A stretch of 64,000 nucleotides of DNA. Source: Salipiger mucosus DSM 16094. GTDB taxonomy: Bacteria > Pseudomonadota > Alphaproteobacteria > Rhodobacterales > Rhodobacteraceae. The notes beneath the pieces were generated by a model, which had not been told where the DNA came from, searched no databases, and worked only from the letters and a program-made list of their open reading frames with translations. Below are positions 25,291-33,565 of this stretch, one piece after another. Location: assembly GCF_000442255.1 (NCBI RefSeq), contig NZ_KE557283.1, positions 24,300 to 88,299 of the forward strand, given 5' to 3'. The position numbers and the translations under genes are program-made. Every line of letters begins with the position of its first letter. The stretch's first letter is position 1.

Positions 25291-26488
25291 ATGTCCCGGC
25301 CGACGCTTGAGCTTGCCGACATCTTCCGTGCCCATGGGCCTGCGTGGCGGCGGGCCAACAAGGGGCATGTCAGCCTGACCCAGCTCAAGGTGATGTCGGC
25401 CATCGAAGCTTGCCGAACCGAGGCGCTCGGCGGACACGTGGCGGCCTGCACTAAGTGCGGGCACCAGCACGTCGCCTACAATTCCTGCAAGAACCGTCAT
25501 TGCCCGAAGTGCCAGGGTCCGGCGGCGCGGGACTGGATAGCCGCGCGGGCCGAGGACTTGCTGCCGGTGGAGTATTTCCACGTCGTCTTCACCCTGCCGG
25601 CGGAGATCGCGCGGATCGCCTACTGGAACAAGCGGGCGGTCTACGGGCTGCTGTTCCGCGCCTCGGCCGAGACAGTCGCGACCATCGCTGCCGATCCGCG
25701 CCGTGTCGGAGTCCGGGTCGGCATGACCAGCGTGCTCCACACCTGGGGCTCGGCGCTCACTCACCATCCGCATGTCCATATGATCGTGCCGGGCGGCGGC
25801 TTGTCGCCCGACGGCGCCCGATGGATATCCTGCCGCAGGGGCTTCTTTCTGCCCGTCCGGGGCCTGTCGCGGCTGTTTCGGCGCCTTTTCCTGGACGGGC
25901 TCTCGGCACTGCACCGGGCCGGCAAGCTGTCTTTATTCGGCGACCTCGCACACCTCGCGGACCCTGCCGCATTCGCCGCCTGGCTCGCATCGCTGAGCAA
26001 GGCCGAATGGGTGGTCTACGCCAAGCCCCCGTTCGGCGGGCCCGAGGCCATCCTGGCCTATCTCGGCCGCTACACCCACCGCGTTGCGATATCCAACCAC
26101 CGCCTTGTCAGCGCCAATGCCGAGATCGTCGCGTTCCACTGGAAGGATTACAGGATCAAACGCGGAGATCGGATGAAGGTCATGCGCCTCTCGACCGACG
26201 AGTTCATCCGCCGGTTCCTGATCCACGTCCTGCCGGACGGCTTCCATCGCATCCGGCATTACGGCTTCCTCGCCAGTGGCGCCTGCAAACGCAATGTCGA
26301 GGCGATCCGCCCTCTGCTCGGCGCCGAGGCGCCTGTTGCGACCGAAGCGACGGACACCGATCCCGCCCCAACCACTCACTCTCAGGGAGCCGTGCCCCGA
26401 GTGCGGCGGGGCAATGCGGATCGTCGAGACCTTCCGGCGTGGCGAACGCCCCGTGACCCGCGCTCCGCCTCGAAAGGCCGCTGCATGA
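25291..26488 (+). pseudogene. IS91-family transposase, frameshifted near the C-terminus
   Basis: The ATG at 25291 opens an HUH-type rolling-circle transposase. It has an N-terminal zinc-finger (CTKCGHQHVAYNSCKNRHCP with KC after it), the HUH motif in THHPHVHMIVPGG, and YLGRYTHRVAISNHRL, the conserved tyrosine region. Homology in this frame stops at about 26350. The next frame over (+1) continues with REPCPECGGAMRIVETFRRG and ends at 26488, the expected C-terminal Cys-Cys motif. So a single-base insertion (or two-base loss) between about 26350 and 26385 separates the last ~40 residues. The first frame runs open to 26898, but that tail is not protein-like. Intact members are about 400 residues. 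Confidence 0.87.
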
Positions 26489-26755
26489 TGACAGCGCCAG
26501 CCATACCCCGACCCCGATCCGGAACGCTACCTCGTTCCGGACACAGGGACGCCGTGCGCCGGTCGTACTCCAAGGCCGAAACGGTGCCACCGCAGCGTCG
26601 CCGCACACCCTCTGCCGACTACGGACACCCCCTATGGAACGCAGGAAAGCTGTCCGAAACCAGATCGAGACCCGGCGCTCGGCCCAAACCGCCAACGACG
26701 CCGTGCCGCTTTCTCCATAGGGCACCGCCAGACCCCCGCGGCTTCCTCCTTGTCA

Positions 26756-26822
26756 GGTTTTCCAACGTGGGCCGCCACCGCGCAGAACACCGCCATCACG
26801 CCGCGGCCCACATCGAAAAACC
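26756..26822. repeat. Long imperfect palindrome, right copy
   Basis: The arms 26756-26774 and 26804-26822 are 19 bases with three mismatches (core TTTTCCAACGTGGGCCG against CGGCCCACATCGAAAAA) around a 29-base loop. Arm core, loop length and the loop tract GCCATCA are shared with the palindrome at 24866-24946. The stretch 26489-26755 between the transposase end and this palindrome holds no other recognised feature. Confidence 0.85.
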
Positions 26823-26835
26823 TCCGACGAACCGG

Positions 26836-27084
26836 TCATTCCGCCGGAGACTCGGCCAGTTCCTCGCGAAGCCACGCGAGCAGGGCATCCGTCTATGAGT
26901 GCTTCCCGCCTCGGGGACCGCGGAAGACCGAGATCTCGGCGGGGCGGAAGTCGGCCTACTCGCAGACCCTCACGAGCTTGCCGTCGGCGATGAGCCCCCT
27001 CACAGTGTCGCGCCACCCGAGCGCGATCCCTTGGCCCGCCACCGCCGCCTGAAGGACCAGCGGAAAGCTGTCGAAGCCGGTAAT
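26836..27084 (-). pseudogene. LysR-family regulator C-terminal remnant with two in-frame stops
   Basis: Read leftward from about 27084 the frame gives ITGFDSFPLVLQAAVAGQGI, ALGWRDTVRGLIADGKLVRV, a TAG, ADFRPAEISVFRGPRGGKHS, another TAG, then TDALLAWLREELAESPAE and TGA at 26836-26838. This matches the C-terminal end of a GcvA-like LysR effector domain. The N-terminal DNA-binding domain is absent. The remnant ends 14 bases from the palindrome at 26822. It may be the gene into which the neighbouring mobile element inserted, later decayed. Confidence 0.75.
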
Positions 27085-27234
27085 CTTCGCTTCTCTTGGC
27101 TCGAAAGCCTATCAGGGGCGTCCACTCAAGCGGGGCAGGATCATTCCAGCCACGTGCCTGGGTTGCAAGTGTTGCGGCCCACTCGTTCGCGTGTGACGCT
27201 TGGGTCAATCCGAAGCAATCGAAAGACCAATCGA

Positions 27235-27885
27235 ATGACATCCGACACCTCGAAGCGCGAGCAATCGTTCGACCTCAAGAGCGGCACGACCAATGCAGCG
27301 GCCGTTTCAGGCTACTACGACGACTGGGCCTCGACCTACGACGACACGCTGAAGTCTTGGAACTACCAGGCGCCCTCGGACGCCGCCCAACGTCTCGCCC
27401 CGTACCTGAAGGCCGGGGATGCCGTCCTCGATGTTGGCTGCGGCACAGGTCTATTCGGGCAGGCATTGGCGAACCACGGCGCGTTCCGTTTGTTCGGCCT
27501 CGATATCTCCACGGAGAGTTTGCGTCTGGCGAAGGGCCTCGATCTTTACGACCGGCTGATCGAACACGACCTCCAGAAGCTGCCGCTGCCCGTTAAGGAC
27601 AACTCCCTGGCTGCTGCCGCCTCCATCGGCGTGCTCACCTACATTGAGAACGTATCGGACATGCTCCACGACTTGTGCCGATGCGTCGGTCCCGGCGGGG
27701 TAATTGCCTTCACCCAAAGAACGGACCGCTGGGCGGATCTCGACTTCGGCAAGACGGTCGAGCAGATCGCCCAGGACGGCCACTGGACCGTTCTCGAGAT
27801 GAGCGAACCCCACGACTACCTTCCGGGGAACGAGGACTTCGGCCCAGACATCAAGATCATCCATACCATTTGCAGGGTAATCTGA
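27235..27885 (+). CDS. Class I SAM-dependent methyltransferase
   Basis: A 216-residue methyltransferase of the Methyltransf_11/25 type. Motif I is AVLDVGCGTGLFGQAL, followed by FGLDIS (acidic end of strand 2) and LPVKDNSLAAAASIGVLTYI. YYDDWASTYDDTLKSWNY near the N-terminus is a common lead-in helix of small-molecule methyltransferases. The start is ATG 27235; the open frame continues upstream through unrelated sequence to 26899. No ribosome site is obvious. No neighbour suggests a substrate. Confidence 0.85.
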   Translation: MTSDTSKREQSFDLKSGTTNAAAVSGYYDDWASTYDDTLKSWNYQAPSDAAQRLAPYLKAGDAVLDVGCGTGLFGQALANHGAFRLFGLDISTESLRLAKGLDLYDRLIEHDLQKLPLPVKDNSLAAAASIGVLTYIENVSDMLHDLCRCVGPGGVIAFTQRTDRWADLDFGKTVEQIAQDGHWTVLEMSEPHDYLPGNEDFGPDIKIIHTICRVI

Positions 27886-27922
27886 CGCGAGCGGCGCAAT
27901 GCATTCCTTAGCTGAGCTGTAC

Positions 27923-28103
27923 GGATTGGTACCCAACTGCGACCCAGACCGAACCGCGCTCAAGCCAATGAATACAGGGAGCTACTGCATCGGGGGCGTG
28001 GTCACGGTCGACGCCGATCGTGACGCCGCTACGATCTTCAAGATCTGCAATAAGCCAACGAGTTAGCCTCCGCTCGGACAGGGTCGCGATTGGGTACCGA
28101 TCC
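27923..28103. repeat. 181-bp inverted-repeat element (MITE-like)
   Basis: The ends 27923-27945 and 28081-28103 are inverted repeats identical at 20 of 23 positions (GGAT-GGTACCCAA--GCGACCC), with weaker matching for about 13 more bases inward. Between them is about 110 bp with one 32-codon open frame (27968-28066) of doubtful meaning. The unit fills most of the 351-base gap 27886-28236, where no gene is recognised. No target duplication was found. Confidence 0.7.
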
Positions 28104-28236
28104 ACACTTATACAGAGCCTGTAACAATCTCGAGTATACGCAAGGAAGAAATCCTAGCTTCTCACTCTGTACACGTGCTTGCCTGCTGAGCTCCACGTCG
28201 CGCTCGACACCGGCGGGGTCGTCCTTGAAGAGGAAG

Positions 28237-29157
28237 TCACGCCACAGCTTTGCCGTTTCGATCGAAGTCTTCGCCAGCTTGGATGACCCAGTCGAGGAAG
28301 CCGCGGACGAATGAATTCTGCGACCGGTTCTGGATTGCCGTCGCCCAGTAGGCTGTCCCGAAATCATGGTCGCCGTTCGGAAGGGGCGCGAGCCGGCCTT
28401 CGGCCAGCATAGCTTCGTTGATTGATCGCCAGCCAAGCATGATGCCATAGCCATCAAGTGCCGCTTGCGTCGCCTGGACGTAGTTGTCGAAAGTTTGCCG
28501 CTGCCTGTTCGGATCGCCAAGGCCTTTTGCCTCGAAATAATCCCGCCATTCCGGCCAATGGCTGGCTTTCGGCGTCGTCACATGGATCAACGGAAACGAC
28601 TGAAGCTCCCGAAGCTCTCCTTCGAGGGTTGTGATCCGATCCGACCGGCCGACGGGAAACGCGCGCTCGTCGAAGAGCTTCACGGTCTCGCCGTCGTCCC
28701 AGCGCCCTGGTCCATAGCGAAGGGCAATGTCGATCCCGGCGGAAAAAGCAGGCATATCCGATGGCGGCGTCTGGACGCTGACCATCGCATCCGGGAAGCG
28801 CGCGTAGAATCCGGAAAGCCGCGGCATCAGCCAGTAGGTTGCCATCCCGATGGTGCAGGAAATCGTGACTTGGCGCTCGGCCGCACTGGCACTGGCGCGG
28901 ATATCCTCGATGGCGGAAGCTATCTGGCCCAGTCCCGCTCGCGTCGCGCGTGCCAACCGATCCCCCGCCTCCGTCGGCCGGGCAGGCTTGGCGCTGCGGT
29001 CGAACAGGGGTACGCCGAGCTCCGCCTCGAGCGTCTTCAGCGCCTGCGTCACGGCAGGCCGTGTGACGTTCAGTTCGGCGGCGGCAAGCTGCATGGAGCC
29101 CAACCGATGCACGGTGTCGAACGTGGTCAGAAGGCGAAGCTGCGGCAGGCGCTCCAT
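28237..29157 (-). CDS. LysR-family regulator (GcvA-like)
   Basis: A 306-residue LysR protein with the helix-turn-helix AAAELNVTRPAVTQALKTLE and an effector-binding domain of the GcvA type (IALRYGPGRWDD, MLGWRSINEAMLAEGRLAPL). It is divergent from the dioxygenase gene at 29262, 104 bases away, so the dioxygenase/aldolase pair is its probable target. The intergenic region contains AACTCCTAGCTTAACTTGGA, with TCC-TAGCTTAACTT half sites that could be an operator. Confidence 0.9.
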   Translation of the reverse strand: MERLPQLRLLTTFDTVHRLGSMQLAAAELNVTRPAVTQALKTLEAELGVPLFDRSAKPARPTEAGDRLARATRAGLGQIASAIEDIRASASAAERQVTISCTIGMATYWLMPRLSGFYARFPDAMVSVQTPPSDMPAFSAGIDIALRYGPGRWDDGETVKLFDERAFPVGRSDRITTLEGELRELQSFPLIHVTTPKASHWPEWRDYFEAKGLGDPNRQRQTFDNYVQATQAALDGYGIMLGWRSINEAMLAEGRLAPLPNGDHDFGTAYWATAIQNRSQNSFVRGFLDWVIQAGEDFDRNGKAVA

Positions 29158-29261
29158 GTAAACTCCTAGCTTAACTTGGAGTCAGAGATATCCGCCTTTT
29201 TCCCGAGGTCCATGAGGTTGATGGTCGAGCCAGATTCAACGACCTGCCACCGGAGCCTCCG

Positions 29262-30401
29262 ATGAACGTTATGACCCAAACCACAGAAGCGGCAATTTCC
29301 TTGGGGGAGAAGGGCTTAACACTGCCCGTTTCGAACCGGAGCGCCTATTTCAATTATTACTGGCTGCGGGACAACGATCCCACGAGCTTCAATGCCGACA
29401 CGCGCGAGCGCAGCTTCGACATCTTCCACCTGGCAGAGGCCCCGGTGGCGAAGAGCGCCAGCGTCGAGGGTGATGCGCTCGTCATCGACTGGGCCAACGA
29501 GGATCATATCACGCGGATGCCGCTGGCCTGGCTTGACGCCTATGCCGACGGGACGCGTCGCCCCGATCCTGCCGACCTGCCGCGCCGCCCGTGGTACGGC
29601 GACCACTATCCCAATGTCGCCCGCTTCACCCATACCGAGGTAATGTCGGACCCCACCAAACGGCGCGCATGGCTCGAGGCAATGATCGTGGAAGGCCTCG
29701 CCGTCATCAAAGACATGCCCGATAGCGACGAGGGTCTGACCGAACTGGCCCGCGTGATGGGACAGGTGCGGCCCACCTTCTTCGGCGATTATTTCGACGT
29801 GAAGACCCATATCAACCCGACGAACACCGCCTACACGGCCTCGGCGCTGGAGTTACACACAGACACTCCCGCCGAGGAACATGCCCCCGGCATTCAGCTC
29901 CTGCACATGCGCGCTAATACCGTGGAAGGTGGCCGTAACCTCTTCGGCGACGGCGTGGCGGCGGCCAATGATTATCGCGAGATCGATCCCGAGGGCTTCC
30001 GCCTTCTGGCCGAGACCGACGTGCCGTTCTTCTGCGAGCATGACGATTACGACATGCGCTCGTGGCAGCGGATCATCGAGCTCGATCAGCACGGCGAAGT
30101 ATCGGGCCTGACCTTCAGCCAGCACATGCTGGACCTGATGGATCTGCCGCAGGAGTTCCTCGATGACTGGTACCCGGCCTTCTGCCGCTTCGGCAAGCTG
30201 CTGCAGGACGACAAGTACATCATGCGCTTCACCCTGCAGGCCGGCGAGTGCATCGTGTTCGACAACCACCGCATCGTACACGGCCGGGCGGGCTATACCG
30301 CCTCGAGCGGCGACCGCTACATCCGGGGCTGCTACACCGACCGCGCCGAAATGCGCTCAACCTACCGCGCCCTCGTGAGCGAAGGGCGGTTCAAGCGATG
30401 A
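29262..30401 (+). CDS. Gamma-butyrobetaine hydroxylase-like 2-oxoglutarate dioxygenase
   Basis: A 379-residue Fe(II)/2-oxoglutarate oxygenase of the TauD/BBOX/trimethyllysine dioxygenase group. The N-terminal ~100 residues match the DUF971-like domain of BBOX (YFNYYWLRDNDP), though the cysteine zinc ligands of that domain are not seen. The iron triad is visible: ALELHTDTP (H199, D201) and NHRIVHGRAGY (H340), with the 2-oxoglutarate-binding Arg in DRYIRGCY. Start 29262 follows GGAG by seven bases. It would hydroxylate a carnitine-related or similar quaternary amine; the substrate is inferred. Its stop overlaps the aldolase start as ATGA. Confidence 0.85.
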   Translation: MNVMTQTTEAAISLGEKGLTLPVSNRSAYFNYYWLRDNDPTSFNADTRERSFDIFHLAEAPVAKSASVEGDALVIDWANEDHITRMPLAWLDAYADGTRRPDPADLPRRPWYGDHYPNVARFTHTEVMSDPTKRRAWLEAMIVEGLAVIKDMPDSDEGLTELARVMGQVRPTFFGDYFDVKTHINPTNTAYTASALELHTDTPAEEHAPGIQLLHMRANTVEGGRNLFGDGVAAANDYREIDPEGFRLLAETDVPFFCEHDDYDMRSWQRIIELDQHGEVSGLTFSQHMLDLMDLPQEFLDDWYPAFCRFGKLLQDDKYIMRFTLQAGECIVFDNHRIVHGRAGYTASSGDRYIRGCYTDRAEMRSTYRALVSEGRFKR

Positions 30402-31153
30402 ACATGGCCAGTCCCCTCGAGCCCGTCACCGATCCTGCCGCCCTGCGGCAGGATCTCGCCGCGGCGTTCCGGCTGTGCCACCGTTTCGGTTGGTCGGAAT
30501 CCGTGGGCAATCATTTCAGCGCGGCCATCTCCAACGATGGCCGCCGCTTCCTGCTGAACCGCCGTTGGCAGCACTTCGCGACGATCAAGCCAGGAGACCT
30601 GCTCGAATTGGACGTCGACGCGCCGCCGGACATGGACGGACCCGACGCGCCGGATCGGTCTGCCTGGGCCGTCCATGGCACGCTGCACCGCGAGGCGCCG
30701 CAGGCGCGTGTGGTGCTGCACTGTCATTCGCCCTACGCCACGGCGCTTGCGTGCCTCAAGGATCCGACCCTTCTTCCTATCGACAACAATACTGCGCGGT
30801 TCTTTGGGCGTGTGGGCTACGATCTGGAGTTTGGAGGCATCTCCGACAGCGATGCGGAAGGCGCGCATCTGGTCAAGGCACTCGGTGACAAATCCGTTCT
30901 GGTCATGGGCAATCACGGCGTCACCATCACTGGCGAAAGCGTGGCGGATGCGTTCGAGGACCTCTACTTCTTCGAGAAGGCCGCACAGACCTTGGTCCTG
31001 GCCCGCTCGACTGGACAGCCGCTTTCGATCCTGGACGATACCATCGCCATGAACACTGCCGAAGGGTGGCGCGCCTACCGGGGCATGGGCGTGCGCCATT
31101 TCGAATACCTCAAATCGACACTCGACCGGGAGGAGCCCGACTGGCGCGGATAG
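30398..31153 (+). CDS. Class II aldolase/adducin-family protein
   Basis: The 251-residue product has the class II aldolase fold: SVGNHFSAAIS, the zinc ligands in VVLHCHSPYATAL, and MGNHGVTITG with the later His. It is related to L-fuculose-phosphate aldolase-like and ketoamide/adducin-like lyases. ATG 30398 overlaps the dioxygenase stop, so both are translated together. The pairing suggests that the dioxygenase product is cleaved by retro-aldol or otherwise processed here. No carnitine dehydrogenase or transporter gene is nearby, so the pathway stays open. Confidence 0.85.
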   Translation: MNMASPLEPVTDPAALRQDLAAAFRLCHRFGWSESVGNHFSAAISNDGRRFLLNRRWQHFATIKPGDLLELDVDAPPDMDGPDAPDRSAWAVHGTLHREAPQARVVLHCHSPYATALACLKDPTLLPIDNNTARFFGRVGYDLEFGGISDSDAEGAHLVKALGDKSVLVMGNHGVTITGESVADAFEDLYFFEKAAQTLVLARSTGQPLSILDDTIAMNTAEGWRAYRGMGVRHFEYLKSTLDREEPDWRG

Positions 31154-31178
31154 CATCGTGCCGCGCACGCGAGGCGGA

Positions 31179-31715
31179 TCAGTCCGTCTCGTCCAGTCCG
31201 GCGACCTCGGCACTGAGCGCCAACGACACCAGCACGTCGCATGGGCTGGCCCCTTCACCCAGGGCGTCGCCCATGGCGGTCATCATGGGACGCTCGACGC
31301 GCTGCACGGCCGCCATCGCGCGCTCGACCAGGTCGGTGCCCAATGCGGTCAAGGCGACCGGCCTTGAGCGCCGGTCGCCGGTGCTGGACGGACGCGCAAT
31401 CAGGTCGCGCTCCTCGAGCTTGCCAAGCACCTTCGTCAACCCGCCCGAGGAGATCAGCATCGCGTCATAAAGCGCAGAGGGCGTCAGACGGTGCGGCGGG
31501 GGCTGAGAGCGCAGCGCACACAGCAGCTCGAACTCCGTCAGGCTCAGATCGAATGGCCCCAGCCCCACCTGCGCCGCACGCTCGAGCAACCGTGAAAGCC
31601 GTTGGACCGCTATGTTCACGCCCGCATGCTCCGCAGCCATGCCAGGCCAGTTCTCTCGCTGGAGCGCCAGCATCTCCGATATCTTGTCCAAGGCATCCGT
31701 TTTCATGTCCGTCAT
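31179..31715 (-). CDS. MarR-family transcriptional regulator
   Basis: A 178-residue winged-helix regulator: LSLTEFELLCALRSQPPPHR, SALYDAMLISSGGLTKVLGK and LEERDLIARPSSTGDRRSRP are the MarR helix 2, recognition helix and wing. Start is ATG 31715 (MTDMKTDAL) or 31706. Two palindromes (31732-31749 and 31763-31780) sit directly in front of it and between it and the divergent cytochrome b561 gene, strongly suggesting that it represses both directions. Typical MarR ligands are phenolics or oxidants; the redox-type neighbours fit, but the signal is unknown. Confidence 0.92.
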   Translation of the reverse strand: MTDMKTDALDKISEMLALQRENWPGMAAEHAGVNIAVQRLSRLLERAAQVGLGPFDLSLTEFELLCALRSQPPPHRLTPSALYDAMLISSGGLTKVLGKLEERDLIARPSSTGDRRSRPVALTALGTDLVERAMAAVQRVERPMMTAMGDALGEGASPCDVLVSLALSAEVAGLDETD

Positions 31716-31731
31716 GGTAGCAAGCAAAGTT

Positions 31732-31780
31732 TATCTTGCAAGGAAGATAAATAGCACCCATATATCTTTCCAGAAAGATA
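31732..31780. promoter_or_regulatory. Twin MarR operator palindromes
   Basis: TATCTTGCAAGGAAGATA (31732-31749; one mismatch) and TATCTTTCCAGAAAGATA (31763-31780; perfect 8-base arms) have the same consensus and lie 31 bp centre to centre, about three helix turns. They occupy the gap between the MarR start and the cytochrome b561 gene. Confidence 0.85.
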
Positions 31781-31804
31781 AAATGCCGCCAAGGATGCAC
31801 GCCA

Positions 31805-32398
31805 ATGACCTTCTCTTCCTCTTCGCCCCGCCAAGGCTCCTCTCCGTCCCGCCGAAGCGCGCCCAGTTCCTACGGTTGCGTCTCCCGTTTCAACCATTGG
31901 CTCACTGCCACCCTGTTCATCGGCGCACTCGGCCTAGGCCTCGTGATGGCTTATGGCGGATTGCCGCGCGAAAGCGTCGGCGCGCTGATGGGCTGGCACA
32001 AGGCACTGGGCGTCGCGACCATCGCCTACGGCCTCTGGCGTGTCGGCTGGCGCATTGCGAAAGGCTTCCCGCCGCCCGCCTCCAAAACACCCGCCTGGCA
32101 AATCGCGGCGTCGAAAGCGGTCCATGTTGGGCTGCTCGCCGCGATCCTCGCGATGCCGCTTTCGGGGATCCTGATGACCGTATCCTCGGGCCGCGCGCTG
32201 AGCATCTGGGGCGTGACCCTGCTGCCATCCCTAGGCGAGATCGGCTGGCTCGAGACCGCCGCCGAAGCGGTTCACGCGCAACTTCCCTTCGCGGTTTTTG
32301 CTATGCTGGCACTCCATATCGGAGCGGCGCTGAAGCACCATTTCATCGATCACGATGCCACGCTGGCCCGCATGACATCAGGCCGCATCCGCGCCTGA
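31805..32398 (+). CDS. Cytochrome b561-family membrane protein
   Basis: A 197-residue four-helix di-haem b protein. Family signatures are FNHWLTATLFIGALGLG (helix 1 His), MGWHKALGV, KAVHVGLLAAILAMP and LALHIGAALKHHFID; these give the usual haem-ligating histidines. Such proteins pass electrons from quinol to periplasmic acceptors or superoxide. It is the first gene after the MarR operators and the next two genes encode exported proteins, so the unit may handle a periplasmic redox stress. ATG 31805 was used; ATG 31794 is out of frame. Confidence 0.88.
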   Translation: MTFSSSSPRQGSSPSRRSAPSSYGCVSRFNHWLTATLFIGALGLGLVMAYGGLPRESVGALMGWHKALGVATIAYGLWRVGWRIAKGFPPPASKTPAWQIAASKAVHVGLLAAILAMPLSGILMTVSSGRALSIWGVTLLPSLGEIGWLETAAEAVHAQLPFAVFAMLALHIGAALKHHFIDHDATLARMTSGRIRA

Positions 32399-32464
32399 TG
32401 CCTTGTTCTCATTGCGGACGGCACTCCGCCGCTCTGCTTCCATACCGACATCCGGAAACCAGAA

Positions 32465-33565
32465 ATGACCTGTAAACTGCATCTAACCGCTTCCGCCTTG
32501 GCCGGCGCACTGGCCATCTCGGCCGTGACCGCCAGCGCCCAGCCTATTGAACCACCCGCCGGCGAAACGGTCGCGCTGCCCCTCGCCGACGTGGCGGAGC
32601 TGGCACCTGCAAACGCCACCGCCGAGGCCATCGTGACGGCCGCGCAGGATTTTCTGGACACGCTCGAAGCGGACCAGCGAGAGTCGGTGATATTCGCCTT
32701 CGACGACAACACCCAGCGCGCGCGCTGGTCGAACCTGCCAGACAGCCTTTCCCCGCGTGCGGGGTTGAGCCGAGAGGATATGAGCGAAGATCAACGCGCC
32801 GCTCTCGACTCTTTGTTGGCTCAGGTGCTGAGCGCCGACGGCGTCCGCAACGAGACATTGCAGCGCCACGCTGACGGCCAGCTGACCGACGGCGGCCCCA
32901 TCGGCAACGGCGACACGCTCGAGTTTGGGGAAGACCTCTATTACGTATCGATCCTCGGGCAGCCCGAGACCGACGCGCCGTGGATGCTGCAATATGGCGG
33001 CCACCACCTCGCCATCAACGCGACCTTCGCAGGCGGCCAAGCTTCGTTTTCGCCCATGCTGACAGGCGGGCAGCCGTTGACCGTCGATTACGATGGCGAA
33101 ACCGTCTACATCACTCGGGAGGAGGTCCAGGCGTCCCGGGATTTCCTCGCCACGCTCGATGAGGACCAGCGCGACTCCGCCATTGTGAGCGATCAGCCGG
33201 CCCAGCTCCTACTCGGTCCCGGAGCGCACGGGACCACCATCGCAGCTGAAGGCATCTCGGGCGCGGACCTCTCCGATGCCCAGCAGGAGGCGCTTTTGGC
33301 CGTCATCGAGGCGCGGATCGGCCAGTTCAACGACCGCGACGCCGGTGCCGTGATGGACAAAGTCCGCGAGACCTTGGACCAGACGACATTCGGGTGGTGG
33401 GGGCCTCAAGAGCCCTTCGGGGCCGCCTACCTTCGCGTGGTCGGCCCGACGATCATGCTTGAATACTCCCCGCAGAGCATGGGGAGCGATGGGACCGAGC
33501 ACACGCACAACATGTACCGGGACCCGACGAACGATTACGGAAGCGCCTGGGTCGGAGCAGAATGA
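32465..33565 (+). CDS. DUF3500-family exported protein
   Basis: The 366-residue product has a signal peptide (TASALAGALAISAVTASAQP). The body contains two copies of a repeated pattern, AAQDFLDTLEADQRESVIFA and ASRDFLATLDEDQRDSAIVS, characteristic of DUF3500 proteins. WMLQYGGHHLAINATFAGGQ and LEYSPQSMGSDGTEHTHNMY supply many histidines and suggest metal or haem binding, which is speculative. It follows the cytochrome b561 gene by 66 bases and overlaps the next start as ATGA, so it is part of the MarR-controlled unit. Confidence 0.82.
   Translation: MTCKLHLTASALAGALAISAVTASAQPIEPPAGETVALPLADVAELAPANATAEAIVTAAQDFLDTLEADQRESVIFAFDDNTQRARWSNLPDSLSPRAGLSREDMSEDQRAALDSLLAQVLSADGVRNETLQRHADGQLTDGGPIGNGDTLEFGEDLYYVSILGQPETDAPWMLQYGGHHLAINATFAGGQASFSPMLTGGQPLTVDYDGETVYITREEVQASRDFLATLDEDQRDSAIVSDQPAQLLLGPGAHGTTIAAEGISGADLSDAQQEALLAVIEARIGQFNDRDAGAVMDKVRETLDQTTFGWWGPQEPFGAAYLRVVGPTIMLEYSPQSMGSDGTEHTHNMYRDPTNDYGSAWVGAE

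Noticed and set aside
26489-26898. C-terminal extension of the IS91-type transposase to 535 residues
   Set aside because: The expected C-terminal Cys motif is in the +1 frame and ends at 26488; the extension has no family similarity and runs through the right palindrome.
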